Origin: Micromonospora noduli
GTDB lineage: Bacteria > Actinomycetota > Actinomycetes > Mycobacteriales > Micromonosporaceae
Assembly: GCF_003264365.1 (NCBI RefSeq)
Contig: NZ_PYAK01000004.1
Span: 210,431-274,430, forward strand
DNA length: 64,000 bases
Reading direction: 5' to 3'
Below are positions 50,004-60,400 of this stretch, piece after piece. Numbering within the stretch: the first letter of the stretch is position 1; each line of letters starts with the position of its first letter. The position numbers and the translations under genes are program-made. Under the pieces are notes generated by a model. It was not told the origin of the DNA and made no database searches. It saw nothing but the letters and a program-made list of their open reading frames with translations.

Positions 50004-51827
50004 ATGCCGTCACCGACAACCCCGCGCAGACAGCCCCGTACCCGGGTGCCGCTCGTCGCGGCGGCGCTGGGCGTGCTCCTCGCCGCGGGCGCCGCCCCAG
50101 CCCAGGCCGCCCCGACGACAGTGGCCCAGGCCGCGCCGACGCAGGCCGCGGCGGACATCGCACAACGCCCCTTCATGGGGTGGACCAGTTGGACCATGCA
50201 GTCCTCGAAGTACCCGGGTCTGAACCCCGACGGCGACTACAGCTACCTCACCGAGGCCAACGTCCTGAAGCAGACCGACGCCCTCGCCACCAAGCTGAAG
50301 CCGTACGGCTACGAGTACGTCAACATCGACGCCGGCTGGTGGCGGGACAACGCCTGGGTGCCGCGCTTCGACCAGTACGCCCGGCAGACCCCCGACCCGG
50401 TGCGGTTCCCGCGCGGCATGCAGGCCGTCGCCGAGCACATCCACGGCAAGGGGCTGAAGGCCGGCATCTACCTGCCCGTCGGGCTGGAGAAGGAGGCGTA
50501 CGCAGGCGGCGCCGCGCCGATCTGGAACGCCCCCGGCTGCACCACCGCGAACATCGTCTACCCGGACCTGCGCACCACCAACGGCTGGGACAGCGCGTAC
50601 AAGCTGAACTTTGACAACCCCTGCGCGCAGAAGTACATCGACTCGCAGGCGCAACTCTTCGCCGACTGGGGTTACGACTTCCTGAAGCTCGACGGGGTCG
50701 GCCCGGGCTCGTTCAAGTCCGGCGACAACTACGACAACGTGGCCGACGTCGCCGCCTGGCAGCGGGCCATCGCCACCGCCGGCCGCCCGATCCACCTCGA
50801 ACTGTCCTGGTCGCTCGACATCAACCACGCCGCCGACTGGAAGCGGTACTCCAACGGCTGGCGCATCGACACCGACGTCGAGTGCTACTGCAACACCCTG
50901 GTCAGCTGGGAGAACTCGGTAGACGACCGGTTCGACGACGCGCCGGCCTGGAGCCGCAAGGCCGGCCCCGGCGGGTGGAACGACCTCGACTCGCTCAACG
51001 TGGGCAACGGCGAGATGGACGGCCTCACCAAGGCCGAGCGTCAGTCGTACGCGACGCTGTGGGCGATCTCGAAGTCGCCGCTGTACACCGGGGACGACCT
51101 CACCCGACTCGACGACTACGGGTTGTCGTTGCTGACCAACCGCGAGGTCATCGCCATCGACCAGAACGGCGGCGCGCCGGCCCGGCCGGTCACCCCGGCC
51201 GGTGACCAGCAGGTCTGGGGTGCGAAGAACCCGGACGGCAGCTACACCGTGGCGCTGTTCAACCTCGGCGACGCGCCCGCGTCGGTCACCGCGCACTGGG
51301 CGTCGTTCGGGTTCACCGGCAACGCCTCGGTCCGGGACGTGTGGAACCGCCGCGACCTCGGAACCCAGAGGAACGCCATCACCGCGGCGCTGCCCGCGCA
51401 CGGCTCGCGGCTGTTCACCGTACGGCCGGGCACCGCTCTGACCTCGACCAGCTACGAGGCCGAGGCGGCGGTCAACACCCTGACCGGTACCGCCTCCGTC
51501 GGCGGCTGTGACGCCTGCTCCGGGGGTCAGAAGGTCGGCAACCTCTATGTCGGCGGCACTGTGCGGTTCAACGAGGTGACAGTGCGCAAGGACGGCATCT
51601 ACACCGTCGCCGTCTCCTACGTCAGCGGTGACGCGCGCTCGGTGCAGGTCTCCTCCAACAGCGGCAACGGCAGCTACCTGAAGTTCCCCTCCACTGGTGA
51701 CTGGGGCACCGTCGAGACGGTCAGCGTCCAGTTGGCGCTGAAGGCGGGCGCCAACACCATCACCTTCGACAGCGGCACCTGGTACTCCCCCGACATCGAC
51801 CGGATCGCCGTACCGCAGACCCTCTGA
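50004..51827 (+). CDS. secreted GH27 alpha-galactosidase-like glycoside hydrolase with C-terminal carbohydrate-binding module
   Basis: 607 residues; ATG 50004 with AGGAGG 5 bases upstream. Sec-type signal peptide (VPLVAAALGVLLAAGAAPAQA). The GH27 (beta/alpha)8 domain opens with RPFMGWTSW, continues YEYVNIDAGWW, and has a nucleophile candidate in YDFLKLDGVG and an acid/base candidate in WRIDTDVE. A beta domain follows (~420-475). The C-terminal ~130 residues (SYEAEAAVNTLTG ... DIDRIAV) are a CBM35/CBM6-like carbohydrate-binding module. Activity on alpha-galactosides or beta-L-arabinopyranosides is possible within GH27. First gene of the sugar operon. Confidence 0.9.
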   Translation: MPSPTTPRRQPRTRVPLVAAALGVLLAAGAAPAQAAPTTVAQAAPTQAAADIAQRPFMGWTSWTMQSSKYPGLNPDGDYSYLTEANVLKQTDALATKLKPYGYEYVNIDAGWWRDNAWVPRFDQYARQTPDPVRFPRGMQAVAEHIHGKGLKAGIYLPVGLEKEAYAGGAAPIWNAPGCTTANIVYPDLRTTNGWDSAYKLNFDNPCAQKYIDSQAQLFADWGYDFLKLDGVGPGSFKSGDNYDNVADVAAWQRAIATAGRPIHLELSWSLDINHAADWKRYSNGWRIDTDVECYCNTLVSWENSVDDRFDDAPAWSRKAGPGGWNDLDSLNVGNGEMDGLTKAERQSYATLWAISKSPLYTGDDLTRLDDYGLSLLTNREVIAIDQNGGAPARPVTPAGDQQVWGAKNPDGSYTVALFNLGDAPASVTAHWASFGFTGNASVRDVWNRRDLGTQRNAITAALPAHGSRLFTVRPGTALTSTSYEAEAAVNTLTGTASVGGCDACSGGQKVGNLYVGGTVRFNEVTVRKDGIYTVAVSYVSGDARSVQVSSNSGNGSYLKFPSTGDWGTVETVSVQLALKAGANTITFDSGTWYSPDIDRIAVPQTL

Positions 51828-51908
51828 CGTGCCCGGCGCGGCCCGGCGCGAACAGCCTGGCCGCGCCGGCGCGCGCATCCGCCGAACGCCCAGGTTGGAG
51901 AACCCGAC

Positions 51909-54317
51909 ATGGAGATCCACAACACGCGCGACAACCACCCCAGCCGTCGCGGCTTCCTCGCGCTGGCCGCCGCCACCGGCGCGGCCACCGCACTGGGTGG
52001 CCTACCCGCCTTCGCCGCCACACCCGCACCCCGGCGGCCCACGACGTCGCCGATGCTCGCCGGAAACGTCGCCGAGAAGAACCAGCTCTGGTGGCGGGCA
52101 CCCGGCTCCGCCACCTCGATGATCGAGCAGGGCCTGCCGGTGGGCAACGGCCGACTCGGGGCGCTCGCCAGCAACGACCCGTCCCGGGAGTTCCTGGCGA
52201 TCACCGATGCGACGCTCTGGACCGGTGGCCGCAACGACACGCTCGACGGCGACGGCCAGTTCCTCTACGGGCGCGAGGACTTCGGCTCGCTCACCATGCT
52301 GGCCACGCTGACCGTCGACATCCCCGGGCACGACCTCGGCGCGGTCGACGCCTACCGCCGCACCGCCGACCTGGCGCAGGGCCTGGTCAGCACCGCGTAC
52401 GACATCGGTGGGGTCGGCTACCGACGGGAAGTCTTCGCCAGCCGCCCGGACGACGTCATCGTCCTGCACTTCACCTCGCAGAGCGGCGGCACGTACACCG
52501 GCACCGTCTCCCTGGCCGGCACCCACGGCGAGTCCACCACCGCCGACCCCACCGGCCGGTACGCGTCGTTCGGCGCGTCGTTCGCCAACGGGCTGCGCTA
52601 CGGTGCCGCCGTCACCGCGCACAGCGGCACCGGAACGGTGGCGGTGAGCGGCACGTCGATCTCCTTCACCGACTGCCGGGACCTCACCGTCATCGTCAGC
52701 GGCGGCACCAACTACGCGCCGACCGCCGCCACCGGGTTCCGCGACGAATCGGTACAGCCGCAGCGGCTGGCCCGGGACAAGGTCCTGGCCGCGGCGCGTG
52801 CGTCGGTCCGCGAGCTGCTGCACACCCACGTCGCCGACGTCCGGCCGGCGTTCGAGCGGTTCGCCATCGACCTCGGCGCGTCGTCCGCCGGCCAGCGCGA
52901 ACTGGACACCTGGGAGCGGGTGCAGGCGCGCTGGCGCGACAACGTCCCCGACCCGGAGCTGGAGGCCGCGTACCTCCAGTTCGGCCGGTACCTGCTGATC
53001 TCCGGGTCGCGGGGCAGCCTGCCGATCGGTTTGCAGGGCCCGTGGCTGGACGGCAACGACCCGGACTGGATGGGTGACTACCACAGCGACGTCAACATCC
53101 AGATGACCTACTGGCCGGCCGACCGGGCCGGCCTCACCGACACCTTCGACGCGTACGCGGACTACTGCGTGGCGCAGTTGCCGGTCTGGACCGAGGTCAC
53201 CCAGCGGCTCTTCAACACCTCGACCAACCGGTTCCGCAACAGCAGCGGCCGGGTCGCCGGGTGGGCTGTCACCTTCTCCACCAACCCGTACGGCGGGAGC
53301 GGCTGGTGGTGGCACCCCAGCGGTAACGCCTGGCTCTGCCAGAACCTGTTCGAGCACTACGAGTACACCCAGGACCGCGGCTACCTGGCGAAGATCTACC
53401 CGGTCGTCAAGGGTGCCGTGGAGTTCTGGGAGACGCGACTGGTCACCGCTACCGTCACCGACGCGTCCGGCGCCACCCGCGAGGTGCTGGTAGCCGACCG
53501 GGACTGGTCGGCCGAGCACGGGCCGCAGGACACCCGGGGCAACACCTACTCCCAGGAGCTGGTGTGGAACCTCTTCGAGAACTACCACACCGCCGCTCGG
53601 GTGCTCGGTCGCGACGCCGACCACGCCCGGAGCGTCGACGCGCTCCGCAAGCGCCTCTACCTGCCCGAGGTCAGCCCCACCTCGGGCTGGTTGCAGGAGT
53701 GGATGTCACCGGACAACCTCGGTGAGACCACGCACCGGCACCTCTCCCCCCTGATCGGTCTCTTCCCCGGTGACCGGATCCGCCCGGACGGCTCCACCCC
53801 CGCCGCTATCGTCGCCGGTGCCACAGCCCTGCTCACCGCGCGCGGCATGAACAGCTTCGGCTGGGCCAACGCGTGGCGCAGTCTGTGCTGGGCGCGGCTG
53901 AAGGACGCGGAGAAGGCGTACCAGCTCATCGTCAACAACCTGCGGCCGTCGACCAACGGCAGCAACGGCAGCGCCATGAACCTCTTCGACATCTACGAGA
54001 CGAACCCCGGCCGGGGCATCTTCCAGATTGACGCGAACCTCGGCACCCCCGCCGCGATCGTCGAGATGCTGCTCTACTCCCGGCCCGGTCACGTCGAGTT
54101 GCTGCCGGCGCTGCCCGCCGCCTGGGCGTCCGCCGGTTCGGTGGCCGGCGTCGGCGTACGCGGCGGTTTCACCGCCGACCTCAGCTGGCGCGACGGGCGG
54201 GTCACCCAGGCGCGGTTGACGAGCGTCGGTGGCCGCAGCACCACACTGCTGGCCAACGGTCGCTCCCGCCAGGTCACACTGCGCCCGGGCGAGTCGGTCA
54301 CCCTGAGGAACCTCTGA
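51909..54317 (+). CDS. Tat-exported GH95 alpha-L-fucosidase-like glycoside hydrolase
   Basis: 802 residues. Tat signal SRRGFLALAAATGAAT at residues 13-28. The GH95 family is recognised by LWWRAPGSATSMIEQGLPVGNGRLGAL, ATLWTGG, the (alpha/alpha)6 domain with GLQGPWLDGNDPDWMGDYHSDVNIQMTYW, HPSGNAWLCQNLFEHYEYT, and HLSPLIGLFPGDRI. These enzymes remove alpha-1,2-fucose or alpha-L-galactose. Together with the GH27 enzyme it would trim galactose/fucose-containing side chains of plant or microbial glycans. It overlaps the SGNH gene (TGATG). Confidence 0.9.
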   Translation: MEIHNTRDNHPSRRGFLALAAATGAATALGGLPAFAATPAPRRPTTSPMLAGNVAEKNQLWWRAPGSATSMIEQGLPVGNGRLGALASNDPSREFLAITDATLWTGGRNDTLDGDGQFLYGREDFGSLTMLATLTVDIPGHDLGAVDAYRRTADLAQGLVSTAYDIGGVGYRREVFASRPDDVIVLHFTSQSGGTYTGTVSLAGTHGESTTADPTGRYASFGASFANGLRYGAAVTAHSGTGTVAVSGTSISFTDCRDLTVIVSGGTNYAPTAATGFRDESVQPQRLARDKVLAAARASVRELLHTHVADVRPAFERFAIDLGASSAGQRELDTWERVQARWRDNVPDPELEAAYLQFGRYLLISGSRGSLPIGLQGPWLDGNDPDWMGDYHSDVNIQMTYWPADRAGLTDTFDAYADYCVAQLPVWTEVTQRLFNTSTNRFRNSSGRVAGWAVTFSTNPYGGSGWWWHPSGNAWLCQNLFEHYEYTQDRGYLAKIYPVVKGAVEFWETRLVTATVTDASGATREVLVADRDWSAEHGPQDTRGNTYSQELVWNLFENYHTAARVLGRDADHARSVDALRKRLYLPEVSPTSGWLQEWMSPDNLGETTHRHLSPLIGLFPGDRIRPDGSTPAAIVAGATALLTARGMNSFGWANAWRSLCWARLKDAEKAYQLIVNNLRPSTNGSNGSAMNLFDIYETNPGRGIFQIDANLGTPAAIVEMLLYSRPGHVELLPALPAAWASAGSVAGVGVRGGFTADLSWRDGRVTQARLTSVGGRSTTLLANGRSRQVTLRPGESVTLRNL

Positions 54318-55543
54318 TGCGGGCCGGTCTCGCCCGCCGCGGGGCGGCCGCCGCCGTCGCCGCGCTGCTCTGCGTTCCTCTGGTCGGGTCGGCGGGGCAG
54401 GCGCGGACGCGGCACGACCCGGCGGCCGGTGACGGCCGGCACTTCGCTGTCACCTGGGCCGCCAGTGCCGACCGGCAGGGCGCCGGGCCCGCCGAGCGCA
54501 GCTACCGGCTGGTGGTGCGCACCAGCGTCGGCGGGGACGCGCTGCGGATCCGTCTCACCAACGCCTTCGGCGAGCACCCGGTGACCTTCAGCAGCGCGTA
54601 CGCCGGGTTGCAGCGGCAGGGCGCCGAGCTGGTCGGAGGCAGCAACCGGCGGCTGACGTTCGGCGGTCAGCCGTCCGTCACGGTCGCGGCCGGGGAGACG
54701 ATCCTCAGCGACCCGCTTCCCGGCCGGCTGGCCGCCCAGAGCAATCTCGTGGTGAGTCTCCACGTCACCGGAGCGCAGGGCCCGACGAGCGGGCACGGCA
54801 TGGCCATGCAGACGTCGTACGCGGCCGCCGGTGATCACGCCGCCGAGGAGGCGGCGACCAACTGGACTGACTCGATGACCTCCTGGTACTGGCTGGACGC
54901 GGTCAGCGTGCGGACGTCCACAGCGACCGGCTCGGTGGTGGCCCTCGGCGACTCCATCACCGACGGGTGGGCCTCCAGCACTGATGCGAACCGGCGCTGG
55001 CCCGACTACCTCTCCCGACGGCTCCAGGCCGCGCCGGACAGCCCGGTCAGGGGCGTGGCCAACGCCGGCATCTCCGGCAACAAGGTGCTCGCCGACGGCG
55101 CCGGGGAGGCCGCGCTGCGCCGGTTCGACCGTGACGTGCTCTCCCAGCCCGGGGTCGACACGGTCTTCGTGTACGAGGGCATCAACGACATCAAGGCCCA
55201 CACCGGCGTGACGGTGGACGACCTGACCACTGGTTACCGGGAGCTGGCCGATCGGGCGCACGCGGCCGGCAAGTGCGTCGTCGGCGCCACGGTCATGGCG
55301 TTCAAGGGCTGGCCGGAGTACGACGCCGCAGGTGAGGCCGTGCGCCAGGGCGTCAACGAGTGGATCCGGCACAGCGGCGTGTTCGACGCCGTGGTCGACT
55401 TCGACCGGATCACCCGCAGCCCGTACGACAGGCAGGCGCTGCTGCCGTTCCTCGACAGCGGGGATCACATCCACCCCAACGACAAGGGTATGCAGGCGAT
55501 GGCGGACGCCGTCGACCTGGCCGCGTTGCGTTGCGACAGGTGA
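54317..55543 (+). CDS. secreted SGNH/GDSL hydrolase
   Basis: 408 residues with an N-terminal signal peptide. A beta-sandwich domain (~40-195) precedes the SGNH hydrolase: block I VVALGDSITDGW (Ser), block II with NAGISGNK (Gly), block III YEGINDI (Asn), block V DHIHPND (Asp/His). It is likely an esterase removing acetyl or other acyl groups from glycans, which fits its place behind two glycosidases. Confidence 0.9.
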   Translation: MRAGLARRGAAAAVAALLCVPLVGSAGQARTRHDPAAGDGRHFAVTWAASADRQGAGPAERSYRLVVRTSVGGDALRIRLTNAFGEHPVTFSSAYAGLQRQGAELVGGSNRRLTFGGQPSVTVAAGETILSDPLPGRLAAQSNLVVSLHVTGAQGPTSGHGMAMQTSYAAAGDHAAEEAATNWTDSMTSWYWLDAVSVRTSTATGSVVALGDSITDGWASSTDANRRWPDYLSRRLQAAPDSPVRGVANAGISGNKVLADGAGEAALRRFDRDVLSQPGVDTVFVYEGINDIKAHTGVTVDDLTTGYRELADRAHAAGKCVVGATVMAFKGWPEYDAAGEAVRQGVNEWIRHSGVFDAVVDFDRITRSPYDRQALLPFLDSGDHIHPNDKGMQAMADAVDLAALRCDR

Positions 55544-55635
55544 GCGATCGACGGGGATGACACGCCGGCGTGGTACCGATAGCGTCCCGGTGTGGACGAT
55601 CAACGTCCAGGCCGATGTCACCGGAGGAGACGCCG

Positions 55636-56130
55636 ATGTTCGAGGAGTTCATGGGCATCCCGGCCCATCCTCTGCTGCTGCACGCCGCTGTCGCGTTCGT
55701 GCCGCTGCTGGCCCTGCTGACTGTCGGCTACGCGTTCGTCCCGCTGATCCGGCCGCACACCCGGTGGGTGCTGGGGCTGCTGGCCGTGGGCGCGCCCGTC
55801 GCCGCCCTGCTGACGAAGCTCTCCGGTGACGCCTTCCTCGAGCGGATGCGCTCCGCCAACCGGGTCACTCCCGAGTTCCTGCCGAAGCTGGAGGCGCACC
55901 AGGAGTTCGGTGACATCACGCTCTACGCCAGCATCGGGTTGGGGGTGGTGGCCCTGGCGCTGGTCCGGCTCGTCCCGCCGAGGACCGCCGACGCCGGCGC
56001 GGACGGACGGCCCGGTCGGCCGGTGACCCTGGCGTTGCAGGTGTTGTCGTTGGTGGCCGCCGCCGTCACCGTGTATTACGTGGTCCGCACCGGCGACTCC
56101 GGGGCGAAGGCGGTCTGGGAAGGCCAGTGA
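55636..56130 (+). CDS. DUF2231 membrane protein
   Basis: 164 residues from ATG 55636 with GGAGGAG upstream. Four membrane helices; the opening GIPAHPLLLHAAVAFVPLLALLTV is the DUF2231 hallmark (conserved His near the membrane), and LEAHQEFGDITLYASIGLG follows. Possibly haem-binding; function unknown. Confidence 0.83.
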   Translation: MFEEFMGIPAHPLLLHAAVAFVPLLALLTVGYAFVPLIRPHTRWVLGLLAVGAPVAALLTKLSGDAFLERMRSANRVTPEFLPKLEAHQEFGDITLYASIGLGVVALALVRLVPPRTADAGADGRPGRPVTLALQVLSLVAAAVTVYYVVRTGDSGAKAVWEGQ

Positions 56131-56140
56131 CGTCGAGGGC

Positions 56141-56584
56141 TCATCGGCGGCTGGCCCGGTCCACGCCCCTGTGCACCCGGACGGTGCGCTCAATCAGCTG
56201 CCGCAGCACACTCTCGTCGACGTCGTCGAGCCGCTTCAGGTAGAGGCATCCCTTTCCGGCGCGATGCGGGCCGAGCCGGGCGAGGAGCGCGCCGTACCGC
56301 TCCTCGAGACCGCCGCCGGTGAGGTAGACGACGAGGTGCTGTTTGCGTGGCGAGAAGCCCACCAGGGGCGCGTCGCCACTACGCCCGCTCTCGTAGGTGT
56401 AGTGGTAGCTGCCGAAGCCGACGATGCTCGGGCCCCACATCACCGCCGGCTCCCCGGTCAACTCGCCCATGATCGCGCGGAGCCGCCCCGCGTCGGCCCG
56501 CCTACGTTCGTCGGGGTTGCTGGCCAGGAAGTCGTCGACGCTGATCGCGGTCGGAACGGCTACTGGCTGCTTCGCTGTGGCCAT
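56141..56584 (-). CDS. DUF1801 protein
   Basis: 147 residues. The DUF1801 (YdhG-like) fold is recognised by MWGPSIVGFGSYHYTY, PLVGFSPRKQHLVVYLTGG and GCLYLKRLDDVDESVLRQLI. Small cytoplasmic protein of unknown function, related to stress-associated YdhG/YjhX-like proteins. Convergent with the DUF2231 gene, only 10 bases apart. Confidence 0.85.
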   Translation of the reverse strand: MATAKQPVAVPTAISVDDFLASNPDERRRADAGRLRAIMGELTGEPAVMWGPSIVGFGSYHYTYESGRSGDAPLVGFSPRKQHLVVYLTGGGLEERYGALLARLGPHRAGKGCLYLKRLDDVDESVLRQLIERTVRVHRGVDRASRR

Positions 56585-56628
56585 GACGTGATGCTGTCAC
56601 GTGCGTACGACCAGAATCACCTCAGCGG

Positions 56629-57276
56629 TCAGGCCCCTTCGTCGCGTGTTCGCCAGGAGAGCGCCACGAGCCACCCCGAGATGAGCACCGCTCCGACGGC
56701 GAAGCGGATGCTCGCACTCCCCTCACTCCACGGCAGAGCGGTGAGCACGAATGCGACAGCACCGCTGGCGGCGCTGTAGAGCGCCCACTTCCGGTCCCCC
56801 TGGGCGGTGCACCGTCGAGCGAACAGCAGGCCGGCCGCGATCAGCGACAGGAACGCCGCCGCGCCGCAGACGGTGTGCAGAATGCTGGCCGTGCTGGCCT
56901 GCTCGGGCAGCCCGGCCGGGGTTCCGGGTGGCCAGCCGAGCGCGGGATCGGGCACGAAGATCCCGCCGCCGACCATCGCCACCCCGTACACGCCGACCAG
57001 CACCGGCACCACGGTGCCGGCCCGACCCGGTCGCAGCGCCTGCCACAGGCCCACCGCGAAGGCGACGGCCAGCACGCCGGTGCCCGCGAACGCGATGACC
57101 TGCAACCAGCCGAGGTCGCCGAGGGTGAGTGAGCTGATCGCGTGCCGGCGCAGGTCGAATCCGGACCGGGTGAACGCCTGCCCGAACGACAGAACGGGGA
57201 AGATCAGGCCGGCGACCGTGCCACAGCCCAGCAGGAAGTGGGTTCGGCGCAGCGATGTCTCGGCGACGGACGTCAT
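56629..57276 (-). CDS. DUF998 membrane protein
   Basis: 215 residues, ATG with GAGAGG upstream. Six predicted membrane helices; FTRSGFDLRRHAISSLTLGDLGWLQ between helices 1 and 2 is the DUF998 signature. Function unknown. Confidence 0.85.
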   Translation of the reverse strand: MTSVAETSLRRTHFLLGCGTVAGLIFPVLSFGQAFTRSGFDLRRHAISSLTLGDLGWLQVIAFAGTGVLAVAFAVGLWQALRPGRAGTVVPVLVGVYGVAMVGGGIFVPDPALGWPPGTPAGLPEQASTASILHTVCGAAAFLSLIAAGLLFARRCTAQGDRKWALYSAASGAVAFVLTALPWSEGSASIRFAVGAVLISGWLVALSWRTRDEGA

Positions 57277-57352
57277 GGGCGTACCTCTCGTTGTCGGCGT
57301 CGGGGTTCACCGTCACGACGATCGAGGTGAGGCCGGATCGACACCGCGACGC

Positions 57353-57397
57353 AAAAAGGTGGTGCGGACCCGGCCGGAGCCGGGCCGCACCACCTTT
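57353..57397 (-). terminator. intrinsic terminator of the S8 protease gene
   Basis: Perfect 13-base arms (57355-57367 and 57385-57397; AAAGGTGGTGCGG) around a GC-rich loop, 8 bases after the protease stop on the minus strand and followed by a T run in the transcript sense. Confidence 0.92.
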
Positions 57398-57405
57398 GTC
57401 GACGG

Positions 57406-60400
57406 TCAGCCGGCGTGGTACGCCCGGATGATCGTCTGGTCGATTCCGCTACCGCCGTTGGCGGCGGCCTTCACCCGCAACGACACGGACTGCCCGTCGG
57501 CGGCCGTCGGCAGCGCGACCCGGTAGCTGTCGCCGCTGCCGCTGACCCGGGCCGACGTCCAGGTGGCACCGTCGTCCGTCGAGGTCCAGACCTGGAACGA
57601 CGTCACCTTCTGCGCCTTGATGCCCCGCATCTGCCGGACGGCCAGTTCCGCCGTTCCGCCGGTGGCGTGGTTGTTGGTGTCCATCGGCAGCGCGTAGTCC
57701 ACAGCGAGCAGCGGCAGCGGCACGCTTCCGGTGCCGTCCGGCCCGGCCGAGCGGAACGTCCACGACGTGTTGACAGTGGTGGAGATCGGCAGGATCAGGC
57801 TCGTGTCGACGTCGAGGGTCAGCCGGTAGTCGGCCGCCTGCTGCGGCACCGTGAAGTCGGCGAGCGGGCGGTCCCGCTCCTCGACCAGTTTCCCGTTGCG
57901 GTACAACGACAGCTTGCGGTTCACGCCGATCGCGGAGCCCTGGAGGCAGTCGGCCCGCTGGTGCTGGTCGGTCAGCGACACCAGGTCGATGTGCAGGTTG
58001 CCCCGGGTCCGCGACGGCGCGGTGGCACAGCTGTGGTCGACGCCGGCCGGGTCGTCGTACCAGCCCGAGTGCAGCGGCTGGCGCGCCCAGACCTTGGTCT
58101 GCAGACTGCCCGGCTGGTAGGTGCGGGGCGCCTCCTGGGCCGACAGGCCACCGTAGACACCCTCGTCGGCCCAGCGGTAGCCGGCCGAGAGGTAGTCGGT
58201 GCGGTACGGCGGCAGGTTCCCCTCGTGGGTCTGCGTCACCGGCACCCCGTCCGGGGTGAAGCCGCTGCGGATCAGTTGGGTGACCATCCCCTCCGAGTCC
58301 ATCTGGTGGAAGCGCTCCTCGATCCGGGCGAGCTTCGCCTGCTCGGCCTTGTTCACCCGGAAGGCGGGGTCGGCCGGTGCGCCGCCCGCGTACTCGTGCA
58401 CCAGGTTGTAGCGGTACGGCTTGGCCGTGCCGGCTGGCGAGTCCAGGTTGACCGCCGCCCAGGTGCGCCGGGAGCCGAAGGTGGGCTTGGGCAGCGCGGT
58501 GGTGCGGACCGTCGTCTTCGCCCCGTACCCGCTGATCTGGTGCCACCAGGACAGGCCGTTCGGCGCGGTCTGGACGTTGGTGAGGTCGGTCCGGGTGGGC
58601 GTGGTGGGCACCCCGTCGACCGTCGCCGTCACCGGCCTGGCCCGCGCCGGGTCGAGCGTCACGCTCCGAGCGCCGCGCACGTCCAGGTCGACCTCGGCGG
58701 CGAGCGTCGTCTCCAACACGTCACTGTCGACGTAGTAGGCGACGGACGAGCCGAGGACCGCGTACCGGCCGGCCGGCACCCGCAGCGTGAAGGCGTCTCC
58801 GGGCGTGCCGCCCGCACCGCCGTAATAGATCAGCGGGTCGGTGAGGTTGGTGACCAGCAGGTTGATCCAGCTCTCCGCGCCGTCCTTCAGGCCCGGCAGC
58901 GGCTTCGTCTGGATCGTCAGGTCGTAGCTGGGCTGCTCGACGGAGAAGCTCACCGGAGTCGTCGCGACCAGCTTGCGGCCGGAACGGGCGGTGACGGTGG
59001 CCAGGTAGAAGCCCGGTCGGGCGGCCAGCGCCGCACGGTTGACCCGCAGGGTCGCCGAGGCGGTGGTGCCGTGCCTGAGCGCCAGCCGGCTCGTCGACAG
59101 CGACGCCGCGCCGCGCGGCACCGGTTGGCCGTCGTGGTTGACGATCGACACGTCGAGGTCGAGAACGGTCGTCGACTCACCGGTCCAGCTCAGCTTCGTC
59201 TCGCTGGTCCCGGACTGCGGGTAGGCGAAGGTGCCGAGGTTGACCACCGGCTGGTTACTGGTCGGGCCACCGAGGGGCCGGGCCGCGTTGAGCCGACCGG
59301 CGCCGACGGCGTACGGGTCGATGCCGCTGAGTGGGTCGGCGGCGCCGGCGAGGGCAGCCTTGAGTCGCTCACCGCTCCAGTCCGGATGGCGCTGGGCGAG
59401 CAGCGCGGCGGCGCCCGCCACGTGCGGGCTCGCCATCGAGGTGCCGCTGATCGCCTCGTAGTACCTGTCGATCGGGTCCTGAAGGTTGGTGCCGGCGGCT
59501 CGGGCGGCGACGATGTCGACACCGGGCGCGACCAGTTCCGGCTTGGCCACGTTGCTGGTGACCAGCGGCCCACGGCTGGAGAAGTCGGCGAGCTTGTCGT
59601 TGCGGTCGACCGCGCCGACGGTCAGCGCGCTGGCGGCCGAGCCCGGCGAGGAGATGGCGCCGCCGCTGTTGCCGGCGGCGATGACGAAGAGCACGCCGGT
59701 GGACCTGCTCAGACCGTCGACGGCGAGCGACAGCGGGTCGTTGCCGTCGTCCGGGTCGCTGCCGCCGAGGCTCATGTTGATGACGTCGGCCCGGGTGGCG
59801 GCCCACTCCATGCCGGCGATGATGCCGGAGTCGTCGCCGTAGCCGTGGTCGTCGAGAACCTTGCCGATCACCAGCTTGGCGTCCGGCGCCACGCCGCGAC
59901 GCTGACCGTGGGAGGCCGCGCCGGTGCCGGCGATGGTCGAGGCGACGTGCGTACCGTGGCCGTTGTGGTCGACGGCGTCACCACCCTCGACGGTGAAGTC
60001 GGCCCGGTCTGCGACCCGGCCGACCAGGTCCGGGTGGCTGAAGTCCGCGCCGGTGTCGAGCACCGCGACCCGGACGCCCTTGCCGGTGTAGCCGGCCTTC
60101 CAGGCGTCCGGCGCGGCGATCTGGCCCAGGTTGCGGTCCAGGCCGGCCGGGCGCCCACCGCCGGTCAGGGCGGTGGCCCGGACCTTGCGGTCGAGCCAGA
60201 CCTTCTTCGCACCGGCGAGCAGCGAGTTGGTCGCGAGCTTCGCCGTGGCCGGGCTCTTCTTGGGTACGCGGCCGGCGACCGCACCGATGCTGGGCAGCGA
60301 CAGCACGTCACCGAGCGCGGCCACCCGGGCGGACGCGGTGGCGGGCTGCACGATGAGCGGCAGCTCGGCGGAGTTGTCGTCGTCGTAGCCGTCGGCGATC

